Origin: Delphinus delphis
Lineage: Eukaryota; Chordata; Mammalia; Artiodactyla; Delphinidae
NCBI RefSeq assembly: GCF_949987515.2
Contig: NC_082690.1
Span: 103,848,400 to 103,912,399, forward strand
Length of the DNA stretch: 64,000 bases
Direction of reading: 5' to 3'
In this document: one piece after another, positions 43,739 to 55,700 of the stretch
How the letters are laid out: the number at the start of each line of letters is the position of its first letter
Position numbering within the stretch: position 1 is the stretch's first letter
Notes under the pieces: generated by a model
The model's database searches: none
The model's input: the letters and a program-made list of their open reading frames with translations, nothing else
Told to the model about the DNA's origin: nothing
Made by a program: the position numbers and the translations under genes

Positions 43739-46700
43739 ATGGGGTCGTCAAAGAAGCACCGTGGGGAGAAGGAGGCGGCCGGGACCACGGCAGCGGCCGG
43801 CACCGGGGGCGCCACCGAACAGCCGCCTCGGCACCGGGAACACAAAAAACACAAGCACCGGAGCAGCGGCGGCGGCAGCAGCGGCGGCGAACGACGGAAG
43901 CGAAGCCGAGAGCGTGGGAGCGAACGCGGGAGCGGGCGACGCGGGGCCGAAGCTGAGGCCCGCAGCGGCGCGCACGGGCGGGAGCGCAACCAGACAGAGC
44001 CCTCCGAGCGGCGGGTGAAGCGGGAGAAGCGGGAGGACGGCTACGAGGCCGGTGAGGGGCGGGGCCTGTGCAGGGGGCGGGGCGATGGGGGGTGTCTGGG
44101 GGTGGTGGGCTCTGGGTTTGGAGGCCGAGCACACCAGGCCGAGGCATCGCCACACTCTCTTCGTCAGTACTGTAACGGATCTTCCTGTGGTTATTTGGAA
44201 TTAAAGGTTGTTTTTCTCTGTTAAACTTCGTGAGGGTAGAAATTTTCTGTTTTCCTCAATTGGCATATCTCAGGCTCTCCCTAAGTGTGTTGAGTGAGTG
44301 AATGAAGTGGTGCCAGCACGTGCAGAGGCAAGAAGAAACCTGATATTGTGCAAGTTGTGGAGTTCACAGCAGAGACACGAGGCTGTGAGATAGGCCCTGT
44401 TAAGAAATTTGAACTTTGTCTTGAGAGTCGTAGGGAGCCATGAGTTTGAGCTGAGGAGTGCGCTGATTATATTCATATTTTGCAAAGATCATTGTGTTGA
44501 GAACTGGGTCAAGGGCAGTGAAGATTGGAGGTGAGGTGAAGGCTGATGGTGGCCTGCACCAAGGCAGCAGCAGTAGGATGGAGGGGAGATTGGAAAGGTG
44601 TTTCGGAGGACGATGTGACAGAGCTTAGCACTTGGAAGAGGACGGGAAGGAGAAGAAGGAATTGAGGATGCTCCTTGAATTTTGGCTTGAGCGATTAGGT
44701 GGGTGGGAGTGCTGTCGACTGAACTTGAGGAGTTTGGAAGAGACGCAGATTTTTGGAGGGAGACAACGAATTCGCTTTTGCAGAGTGTTGCATTTGATGT
44801 GCATGGAGCAACCCAGCTTTGGGGCCAGATAGAGCAATTTGGGAATCATGAGAGTTCAGGTGGCAAATGAAGTCCCTTGAGAGACTGACGAGTGAGAAGC
44901 CAGGGTTGGGAGTAGAACCTGAGAGATGCCAATGTTTTAGTAGTAGGCAGAGCAGGAGACTAGAAAAAGGAGGTAGGCTATCCTCCAAAGCAGGAAAACC
45001 GTAGAATCTTGTGTCATGGGATCTGTGGGAGTGATCAACAGTGTCACACACCACAGGAGATCAGGCGAAAACCAGAGCTGAAAAGAATCCATGGGATTTC
45101 GAATTAAGGAGGCTGGTGACCTTGGAGAGAGCCTAGAAGGGTTGGGATGCAGGGTCCAGGTGGGATAAAAGGGAAAGAGGGAAAGAGGTAGGTTGTGAGG
45201 TGGGCCTGCCGGAAGGATGAGCACGTGGTGGCAGCTAGTTGGGGCAGCTCCGCCTGATGGGGTCTGGCTGTTGTCTCTGGTGTTCGGTGAAGTTATTTGC
45301 TGTTTGTGAGGTGGGTGGAGGAGGTCCGAAATGCCCCTTTATCTCTGTGACCCCGGTATCATCATAGAACAGGCACCAGTAAGTGTGTTTCTTGATTGCA
45401 CGAATTACATAGAGGACACAGTTATGTTGCCAAGGTGGTTCCTGCCCTGTGAGGAGAAACAGACCCAGAAATGACTGACCGTACTATGCAGTGCAGGGGA
45501 GAGCAGTTCATGCTGATCAATAATCGAACAGGACACCACGAAGGAAGTGACATTTCATTGTTGCATTCGGATAGGATTTTGTTAATCAGGGTGAGGCCAG
45601 AGAGGGCAGTGCAGGTTGAAAATACAGAATGTACAAAAGTGAAGAGGCGGCAAAGTGAAGGATGTAGAAAGCTGGACCTTTTGGATGAAGAAAGGAAGGT
45701 GTGTGGAGAGGTGGCATACTCAGAGCCTGGGACTCAGGTAGAAGGAGCTCCTGGGGAGGAGGAAGCAGGCCCAGGTGCTGGTGAGGGCCTCTCGTCTTCG
45801 GCCCTGCAGCTGGAGCCAAGGCTGTGGCTGCAGGCCCTGTGTTCAGCTCCTGAGCCTTGCTGCTTCTTGTTCCAGCTGCCAGCTCCAAAGCAAGCTCAGG
45901 TGATGCCTCGTCACTCAGCATCGAGGAGACCAAGTAAGTACCGTCTCCTTTATGTTTCTGTGTTTTCTTACAAGCAGTTTCAGGGGCAGCTGTTTCGGGT
46001 GGCTTTCGCATAGTAACACGTTCTGATTGAAGTTGGAAGTTGCCACGTAAATCATCTTAGCCAACCATTTGAGTTACAGAAGTGGGCAATTAAGAGCCAA
46101 GAGGAAGGATGACATTTCACTGGTTAGAGGCAGGCCAGGCCTTCCGCCTGATTGGGAGGCCAGTGCTCTTCCCAATGCTGGGTCAGGCCCTAGGTTTGGG
46201 ACCCTTAGGACCACTCAGTCCCCTCATGTTTTCACCCCGTCTGTCCAGAAATGCATTCGGTGCTCTTTCTTTGACAGTTCCTAACACTTGTATCTCTTGC
46301 CTTCAGTAAACTCCGGGCAAAGTTGGGGCTGAAACCCTTGGAGGTCAATGCCGTCAAGAAGGGTGAGTGTGGGGCTGAGGGTGGGGGAAGGGAGGGCATT
46401 TGGGACCAAGGAGAGAGGCCATCTGAAGGGGTCTTTGAAGAAAGTGGGCACAGGTTCAGCACCATTCAGCGGTCCTGTGTGTGTGCTGGCAGTGGGCGCG
46501 GGGCCCTCCTTGCTGTTGTGTGGCGGATCTGGGACTCAGCTGCTTCTTGTAGTTTGAGCAGTTGGCGTTGCATCCTCAGTCTGGCTGTGAGGTAGCATTA
46601 GATGGGCTGAGAGATGTGCACAGTTCCTGCAAACGGATCTGGGCTGTGCAGGTGCTAGTTTTTTCATTTTGTTTTGTTTTTGAAGTATGATCAGAGGGAC

Positions 46701-49700
46701 TCTGGAAGGCATGGAGGGTCCCATTGTGCCGTGGGGAGACATGGGAGGGTGGGGTCGCGTGGGAGTAGGGAGGCACGGATTCTTCCCCCACCCCTGGCCC
46801 CTCTGGCCCCCTGAGCTGGACGGGGGCAGCGTGAGTGGCTCCCTCCTCTCCCCACCAGCCTTGGGCAGGCATAGCCTCACGCCTGGGCCTCCCTTCCAGA
46901 GGCGGGCACCAAGGAGGAGCCCGTGACCGCCGATGTCATCAATCCCATGGCCTTGCGACAGCGAGAAGAGCTACGAGAGAAGCTGGCGGCTGCCAAAGAA
47001 AAGCGCCTCCTGAACCAAAAGCTGGGGTGAGGGTCCCAGCCGGGCAGGCAGGGGGAGGGCCCGAGGAGGCGCCAAGCAGCTCTGGAGTTGGGGTGGGGGA
47101 GCAGGAGCTGGCTCCCGGAGCATCACTGTCTTCCCTCCTCAGGAAGATAAAGGCCCTGGGGGAGGATGACCCCTGGCTGGATGACACTGCAGCCTGGATC
47201 GAGAGGACCCGGCAGCTTCAGAAGGAGAAGGACTTGGCAGAGAGGAGGGTGAGGTGCTGGGAGCTGGGGTGTCGTTCAGTGCCTCTGGTGGCCTGACCGG
47301 CTGGTGAGGCAGAACATGGACCCTAGGGAGGTGAGGCTGGGCTCGGGGCTGTAGGAGTGGTCAGTAGTGCCTGCGCTGGGTTTTCAGCAGCGTGCCTCCA
47401 AGTCCTGTGCTCTTTGCACTCACATTTAGTAAGGCCCCGCACCTTCTGCTGATCCTGAACAGCCTGAGGTCAGACGTCACCCCCTCCCTGTCCCATAGGC
47501 CAAGCTGCTGGAGGAGATGGACCAAGAGTTTGGTGTCAGCACCCTGGTGGAGGAGGAGTTCGGGCAGAGGCGGCAGGTGAAGCTGCAGCAGCTGGGGGGT
47601 GGGGGCGGGGGGTGCTGTCCTTGGTGCTGGGATCCCAGGGCTTGGTGGGTCGGGCTCCTGACCCGGCTGGACCTTCTGCCTCCCTTCTAGGTCCTGTACA
47701 GTGCCCGGGACCTGCAGGGCCTCACTGTGGAGCATGCCATTGATGCCTTCCAAGAGGGGGAGACTGTCATCCTCACCCTCAAGGACAAAGGTGGGTTGAA
47801 CTGGGGTGCTCTGGCTGGGGCCACAGGCACTGCTGAGTTGAGGGCAAGCGTGACCGGCCACTGCTTCTGCCCTGGCTCCAGGAGTGCTGCAGGAGGAGGA
47901 GGATGTGCTGGTGAACGTGAACCTGGTGGATAAGGAGCGGGCAGAGAAGAACGTGGAGCTGCGCAAGAAGAAGCCTGACTACCTGCCGTACGCAGAGGAT
48001 GAGAGTGTGGATGACTTGGCACAGGCAGGCCGGCAGTGTGGGCTCTGGGCGGAGACGGTGGTGGCTTTTCAGGAGCTGGGTTGGGTCCTAACCTGTACTT
48101 CTTGTCTTGCAGCAAAAACCCCGCTCTATCCTGTCCAAGTACGATGAGGAGCTCGAGGGCGAGCGGCTGCAGTCCTTCCGTCTGGAGCAGGGCGGCGTGG
48201 CCGATGGCCTCCGGGAACGGGAGCTGGAAGAGATCCGGGCCAAGCTGCGGCTGCAGGCTCAGTCCTTGAGCGCAGCCGGGCCCCGGCTCGCCTCCGAGTA
48301 CCTCACGCCCGAGGAGATGGTGAGCCCCGAGGCCTCCACCCGCACTTGTGACTAGGGTGGTGACCCTCCCTCCCCTCGGAGGTCACAGGCTGCCAGAATG
48401 AGCTAAGGAGGGGGATCAGGTGATCATGTGGTGCGTGGTCCCTGGGGATGCGCAGTCATTGGCAGCCCCGAGGAGGAGCTGTGGGCAGGCAGTTGGTGTA
48501 GACAGAACAAGGACCGTGAGCCAGGTGGCCCTGAACTGGTGTTCAGACCCTGCCGCTTAGCCAGCCTGTGCCTGGGGTGAGTGACGTAAGTACCAGGCGC
48601 CCCATCTGAAATGGGGATGGCGGGAGCCAGCTCTTGGGGGATGATACAAGGATGGGTGGTGATCTGGTAAGTGGTCATTCTACAGCTGCGCGTGGCTGTC
48701 GCCTTTGGGATGGCTGTGTGAATTCGCAGGTAGACCACTGGCTCAGTAGGTTGCTTGGCTCTGTGGTTACGAGCAAGACTCTGCAGCCAGACTCCTGGGA
48801 TTCACAATCCCGGCTCTCCTGCTTAGGAGCTAGCTGACTTTGGACGAGATACATAATCTCTCTGTGCCTCGGTTTTCCTCATCTCACAGGCGGGAGAATA
48901 ATCGCCCACACCTCATGTCTTGCCCATGTACGTGAACTACGTATGACCACAGCCAGCGCAGAGTAACGCTAAGGCAGCATTCGCTCTCGTGGGCTTGTGC
49001 TGCCTGCCTTCCCCCCACCGCCACCCCGGCCTTCACGTTTCTCTTTTCTCTCTCCCCTTCAGGTGACCTTTAAAAAGACCAAGCGGCGAGTGAAGAAGAT
49101 CCGCAAGAAGGAGAAGGAGGTGGTAATACAGGCTGATGACCTGCTGCCCCTTGGGGACCAGACTCAAGATGAGGACTTCGGTTCCAGGTGGGTGTGGGGC
49201 CAGGGGTCGGTGTTGGCGCTGAGCCAGCCCCGGGGCCAGGGCTCACGCAGAGGCCTCTCCACACAGATTGCGGGGCCGCGGTCGGCGCCGAGTGCCTCAG
49301 GCAGACGAGGAGGCCCAGGAGGAGGGGGAGAAGGAGCCTGTGTCTCAGCCCCTGCAGTCAGATGACCCCCGCGTGGAGAACATGGACATCAGCGACGAGG
49401 GTAAGGGCCCAGCCAGCCCGTTTCGGGGGGTGGGAGGGCAGAGGGGGAGTTGGGGGCAGGGGTGGAAAAGCAGGGACAGGAGCCCAGGGCCCCTGGAAGT
49501 GATCTGAGCCGGCGTCTCCTGTGTTTCCACCAGAGGAGGGCAGAGCACCGTGGTCTGGGTCACCCGAGGTGCTGGAAGAGGATGAGGCGGAGCTGGAGCT
49601 GCAGAAGCAGCTGGAGAAGGGGCGCCGCCTGCGGCAGCTACAACAGCTGCGGGACAGCGGTGAGAAGGTAGGGGGGCTCCTGAGGCGTGGGTGGGCGCTG

Positions 49701-52700
49701 GGCCCTTTGGTGACAGGTGTGTCTGTAGTGCCCTGTCCTGAGGAGCACGTGCTCCTGCGCCATCGTAGGCAGCACCCGCATTTCAATTTGCATCCTCTCT
49801 TTTGTTTCATATGGTGTTATTGGTAGATATTGGTAGATTTCTAGGTTTCTGCAGCGTTTCCACTAGGGGATGCTTTAGTGGTTGGATCTTTCCCTCCCTT
49901 CTTTCCTTCTGGAGTGTGTATTGCATGCCTTACTGTGTGTGAGGCATTGTCCCAGGGCTGGGGAGTCACTGGAGAACAGGACAGCCAAAGGCCTATGCCT
50001 TGCATGGAGGCAGAAGTGGCGGTGAACTTGTGAACACGAGCAAACGGTAATTTCTCATAGTGACTAGAGCTGAGAAGACCAGACAGGAGTCACCGGAGGG
50101 TTGGTCTCTTGGTTCGGGTGTTCACGGAAGACCTTTCAAGGGGAGACATTTGAATTGAGACTGAAATGACACAAAGGAACCGATCTTGCGCAGATTCAGT
50201 GTGGAGGTCGCGTAGACAGACGTTCAGGCCCTGGGGACAGCAGATGTCCTTTGGATAGACGACCTTAGAATGTTGGAGGACCAGGTAGGCTGGAGCAGAG
50301 TGAAGGGCTGGTGGTGTGAGCTGAGGCAGAGAGGTCAGCGGGGCCTTGAGGCCGTGGTCATCGCTGACCCTCAACGGGGCACTGGCACGTGCCGGGCACT
50401 GCTTAAGTGCTTTATGTGCTACTTCATTTAATTCTCACAGCAACACCCTATGAGGAAGGTTCTGTTTTCTCCATTTTACAGTTGAGGAAAACTGAGGCAC
50501 AGAGGCGTTAGGCAAGTTGCCTAAGGTTGCGTGACTGGTAAGTGGCCGAGCTGGAATTTGCACAGCTTGACTCCAGAGCCCACACTTGTAACCCTGCACC
50601 TCCCACCGAGGGAGAAAGTGGGGCTGGAGACAGAGGCTGCAGCAGCAAACCTGGGGTGCCTACCGTGGGGGGTAGCGTAGGAGGGGAGCCACGAGAGTGA
50701 GGCCTCCCTGAAGCCGAGGAGGGGTTTCGAGGAGAGAGAGGGCGGCGTCATCTAACACTGCTGAGGGGCAGGTCAGATTTGGCACCAGTGGAGACAGTGC
50801 CCTGGCAGAGACAGTAGCTTCTGGAGGATTGAGGAGAGATGGGACTCAAGGAGGTGAGGGCAGCAGCTGGGGATGATTCCTCAGCGCAGGAGCATGAGGG
50901 CTTTTTGTTAAAGGGCCAGAGAGTAAACGTCTGAGGCTTCGATCTTGGCAGCAGCTGCTCAGCTGCTCAGCTGCTCTGCCAGTGTAGCCAGTGGGCATGG
51001 CTGCATGCCAATACAGCTTGCTTTACGAGGACAGGCAGTGGGCCCCAGTTTGCCCAACCCCACTCTAATAGAGGACGGGAAAATGGGGCAATAGCTGAAG
51101 GGGGCGCGAGTTGAGGGAAGTTTTTCTCTTTCATAGTTAATGCGGAATAGCGTTAATATTTAAAAATTATGTGCGAGTGTCCCAGAGTCTACGGCTGAAA
51201 GGATTGTAAAGGTTACGTGGCCCGGTGGGATTAATCACGATTGGGTTTTCTACTGGCTGGGCCATTTACTGAGATGGGGGAGACTAGGGGAGAAACAGGT
51301 GTGGGGAAGAAAAGCAAGTGTTTCCTTTTGGTTTAGTTAGCTTTGAGGTGCCTCCTTATTGGAGGTGATTGTATTGAATAGGCAGTTGGATATATGACTT
51401 TGAACTTCAGGGGAGAGGCTGAGATGAGAGATACAAGCATGGAAGTCTGTGTAGCTGGGATTTAAAACCAGAGGACTGGATGGAATCACCAGGAGAGTGA
51501 GTATAAATAAGGAAGAGAACGTAGGGCTCCAAGCGAGGAGGGTAAAGAGGAGAGGGTGCCGTCCTGGAAGCCATGTGAAGAAAGGTCTGGAGTGGAAGCG
51601 TGTGAGCAGCTGTGGCGCATGCTCCGGAGAGTTTGGGTATCAGGAGGATGGGAACTGACCTTGGGATCGGGCAGCACAGAGGTCACTGATGCTCCCATCA
51701 GGTCAGCTCTGTGGGGTGGTGGGAAATGGGGACTAGATCATGCAGGCTTTAACAAGGTTGCTGGACACAAGATTAATAGATGAACGTTGATTGTGTTTCT
51801 GTACACCAGCAATAGGTAGAAAATGTAATTTTAAAAAGGACACCATTTATGAAAGCGATATAGATGGTGAAGTAATGTGGATAAGCAAGAGAAGACAATG
51901 TGGGAAAGGAGTAATCAGCATAGCAACAAAATAAAAAGGAATGAATGATTCGTAAGATCTATATGGGGAAAATTATAGTCCGTTTTCGAAAAGCATTAAA
52001 CAAGACGTGTTGTTTTAGTTACCAAGGGCTACCATAACAGAATACTACAGGCCGGGTGGCTTAAACAACAGCAATTTATTCTAACACTTCTGGAGGCTGG
52101 AAGTCCAAGATCAAGGTGTTGGCAGGTTTGCTTTCTCTTCAGGCCTCTCTCCTTGCCTTGAGATGGCCATCTTCTCACTGTGTCCTCACATGGCCTTTGT
52201 GTGTTACTCCCTGACATCTTTCCTTCTTGTAAGGACACTAGCCCATTGGATTAGGGCCTACCCTTATGACCTCATTTGACCTTTTTTATCTTCTTAAAGG
52301 CCTTGTCTCCAAACACAGCCACACTGGAGATGAGGGCTTCAACATACAAATTTTGGGGGGGACACATTTCAGTCCATAACAACCATGTTAATGGATACCA
52401 CTAACATTGTAAAGATGTCTATCTCCTCCAATTAACCTATAGATTAAATGCTGTTCCAACAGAAATCCCAATAGAGATTTTTGTGGAAGCTGGCAAGTTG
52501 ATTCTAAAATTTACACAGAAGATCAAAGGGACCAAAATAGCCAAGACGCTTTGGAATAGTAACGTGGTGGGATTTGCTGTAACAGATATCAAGTCTTTTT
52601 AGAAAGTTGAAATTGAAACAGCAGGATATTGGCATAAGTGTGGACTAATAGGGCTGAGATTGAATACAGGGACCCAGAAACAGACTACTGAGCCAGGACA

Positions 52701-55700
52701 CGTGATGTCCCAGTGTGAAAGGTGCTCAGCTCAATAAGTGGTGGTGGGACAGTCAGTTACCTATTTGGAAAAATGTGAAATTGGGTTTGTACTTCACACC
52801 TTATGCAAATTCACTTAGATTAAGAACTTAAAGGTAAAAACTTAATATTTGAGGCCAAAGTAAAAAAATTACGTTTATGACTTCGTGGTAGAGATTCTTT
52901 TTTTTATTGTGTTAAAATACACATAATATTTACCATCTTACCCATTTTTAGGTGTATGGTCTGTGGTATTAAGTATATTCACCTTGTGTGCAGCCGTCAC
53001 CGCCATCCATCCCCATAACTCTCTTCACCTTGTGAAGCTGAAACTCTGTCCCCATTAAACCCTAACTCCCCATTCTCCCTTCCCCCCAGCTTCTGGCAAT
53101 CACCATTCCACTGTCTGTCTCTATGACCTTGACTCCTCTAGGGACCTCCTATAAGTAGAATCATAGAGTATTTGTTTTTATGTGATTGGATTATTTCAAG
53201 AGAAAGATTTCTTACAATATAGATATAAAGCATAACCCATGAAGAAGAAAACAGACATTTTACTTAGAAATAAAAATTTTTAATTTTTTTTAAAAATTTA
53301 CTTATTTTTGTCTGCATTGGGTCTTTGTTGGTGCACGTGGGCTTTTTCTAGTTGTGGCGAGCAGTGGCTACTCTTGGTTGTGGTGTGTGGGCTTCTCATT
53401 GCAGTGGCTACTCTTGTTGCGGAGCACGGGCTCGAGGTGCACGGGCTTCAGTAGTTGTGGCACATGGGCTCAGTAGTTGTGGCTCTTGGGCTCTAGAGTG
53501 CAGGCTCAGTAGTTGTGGCACATGGGCTTAGTTGCTCCGTGGCATGTGGGATCTTCCCGGATCAGGGCTCGAACCCAAGTTCCCTGCATTGGCAGGTGGA
53601 TTCTTAACCACTGTGCCACCAGGGAGGCCCCTTAATTTTAATTTTAAAATTTTGTTTTATTTAAAATACATTATGAAGGAGAATTCCCTGGCGTCCAGTT
53701 GTTAAGACTCCGCGCTTCCACTGCAGGGGGCATGGGTTCCATCCCTGGTCGGGGAACTAAAATCCCACATGCCTCGATACGTGGCCAGGAAAGAAGAAAA
53801 ACGACATCATAAAGAATGTAAAAAGACAGGCCAGAGGGAGAAGATATTTGTCCATATGCAGAATGGCATTCAGAGAATTAGAAGGATAAATGACCACTAG
53901 AATCCCCCGCGAGGCCCAACCTCAGTAGTGATCAAGGAAAGGTGAGCTGAAACAATGACAGACTGTGTCACATGTGCATCATTTGGCAAAAATGTCTGTC
54001 TGACAACATCAAATGTCAGTGAGGATGTGGAGCAGCCAGAATTCTTAGCCACACTTTTCATGGACGTGTAAACGAGTCTAATCAGTGGGAAGACAATGAC
54101 GAACCTTGCAGAATGAAAGTGAGTGTGTTCCGTGCAGCTCACCGGTCCGCACTCTCACGTGTGCCCCAGAGAAATGCTTGCATCAGATTGCTTCAGCTGC
54201 GTTACTCGTGGTAACAGAAGAAGAACATCCTTAGTGCACTAGAATTAAATTGAGGTATGATCGTGTCACGGAATATGATTCTGTAGTTAAAAGCTAATGA
54301 ACTATATATAGCCGCTCGTGTCAAGATTAACCTTAAAATACATATATACTTATGTATATATATAAACAAGTCATAGTAGAATCATACAGTACGATTCAGA
54401 TTGCATAATGTTTGAAAAATGCACAACAAAATAACAGACTGTTCGTGGATAGGTCTTTATGTGGTAAACTATAAAGGAAAGCCAGTGAATCATGGCCACA
54501 GATATGTGGGGAAGAGACACTTGAGGTTAATAATGTTTCTCAGCCAGGTGATGGGGACATGGGTGTTTGTTTGGTGGTTGTTATTTTTAAAAATATGAAT
54601 GTATTATAAATAACCCTTTTTTGTGTAGGATGACATTCATTTAAAAATGTAACATAATAAAATGAAAAGGGTTGCAAAAGTGGACATGGAGACTAGAAAC
54701 TTCTCGGAGGAGTTTGCTGTCAGGGGGCAGAGCAGGAGGGCTGTGGTATTGAAAGGAGATTTGTTTTTTTTTTTAATTTATTTTTGGCTGTGTTGGGTTT
54801 TTGTTGCACGCGGTCTTTCTCTGGTTGTGGCGAGCGGGGGCTATTGTTCGTTGTGGAGCACAGGCTTCTCACTGCGGGGGCTTCTCTTGTTGTGGAGCAT
54901 GGGCTCTAAGTGCACAGGCTCAGTAGTTGTGGCTCGTGGGCTCTAGGGCGCAGGCTCAGTAGTTGTGGCGCACGGGCTTAAGTTGCCCCGCGGCATGTGG
55001 GATCTTCCCAGACCAGGGTTCGAACCCGTGTCCCCTGCAGTGGAAGCACGGATTCTTAATCACTGTGCCACCAGGGAAGTCCAAGGAGGAGTTTTTAAAA
55101 GGGGAGAGCGACTTCCCTGGCGGTCCAGTGGTTAAGACTCTGTGCTTCCACTGCGGGGGGCGTGGGTTCGATCCCTGGTCAGGGAACTAAGATCCCACAT
55201 GCCGCGCAGCCAAAAATAAAAGAGGGGAGATCCTAGGTCATCCCTGTGTGCTTGTGGGAATGACACAATAGAGGGGACAGTGAGTGTAGTCAGGAGGGGG
55301 GTAGTGTCAGGAGCAGAGTTCTGAGGGCCCTTGGAGCCCTGCCAGGTAAGGTGGCCTGAGGTGGGAGCAGGGCTGGGCATCTGCTGTGATGGGAGGGCAG
55401 GCAGGGTGGGTAGCTGGTGGATTCAGTGCCAGAAGCAGGTGGAAGGTCAACAGAGCATCTAGCCTGCAGCCTCAGGGACAGGGCTCCAGGGGGAGGGATG
55501 TTTACGCCGAGTCCTAAAACTGGAGTTTCTCAGGTGAAGAGTGGGTAGCAGAGGAGTGGCGGGAGAGGCCCTGGAGGAAGGCGTGCATGTGAGGCTGCAG
55601 GAGTGAGCTGAGGGGCTCTGGAGAAGGGTCGGCCCAGGCCCGGTCATGAAGGGCCGTGTGGGATTTTGGATATTAATTCAAAGGGCAGTGGGGAGCCATT

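Noticed and set aside
43138..43989. 283-codon minus-strand frame over the SART1 promoter and exon 1
   Set aside because: It is antisense to a CpG-rich coding exon, and its Arg/Pro/Ser-rich product is what GC skew produces. No homology is recognisable.
47361..47966. 201-codon minus-strand frame in SART1
   Set aside because: It crosses several SART1 exons and introns on the wrong strand and is explained by their composition.
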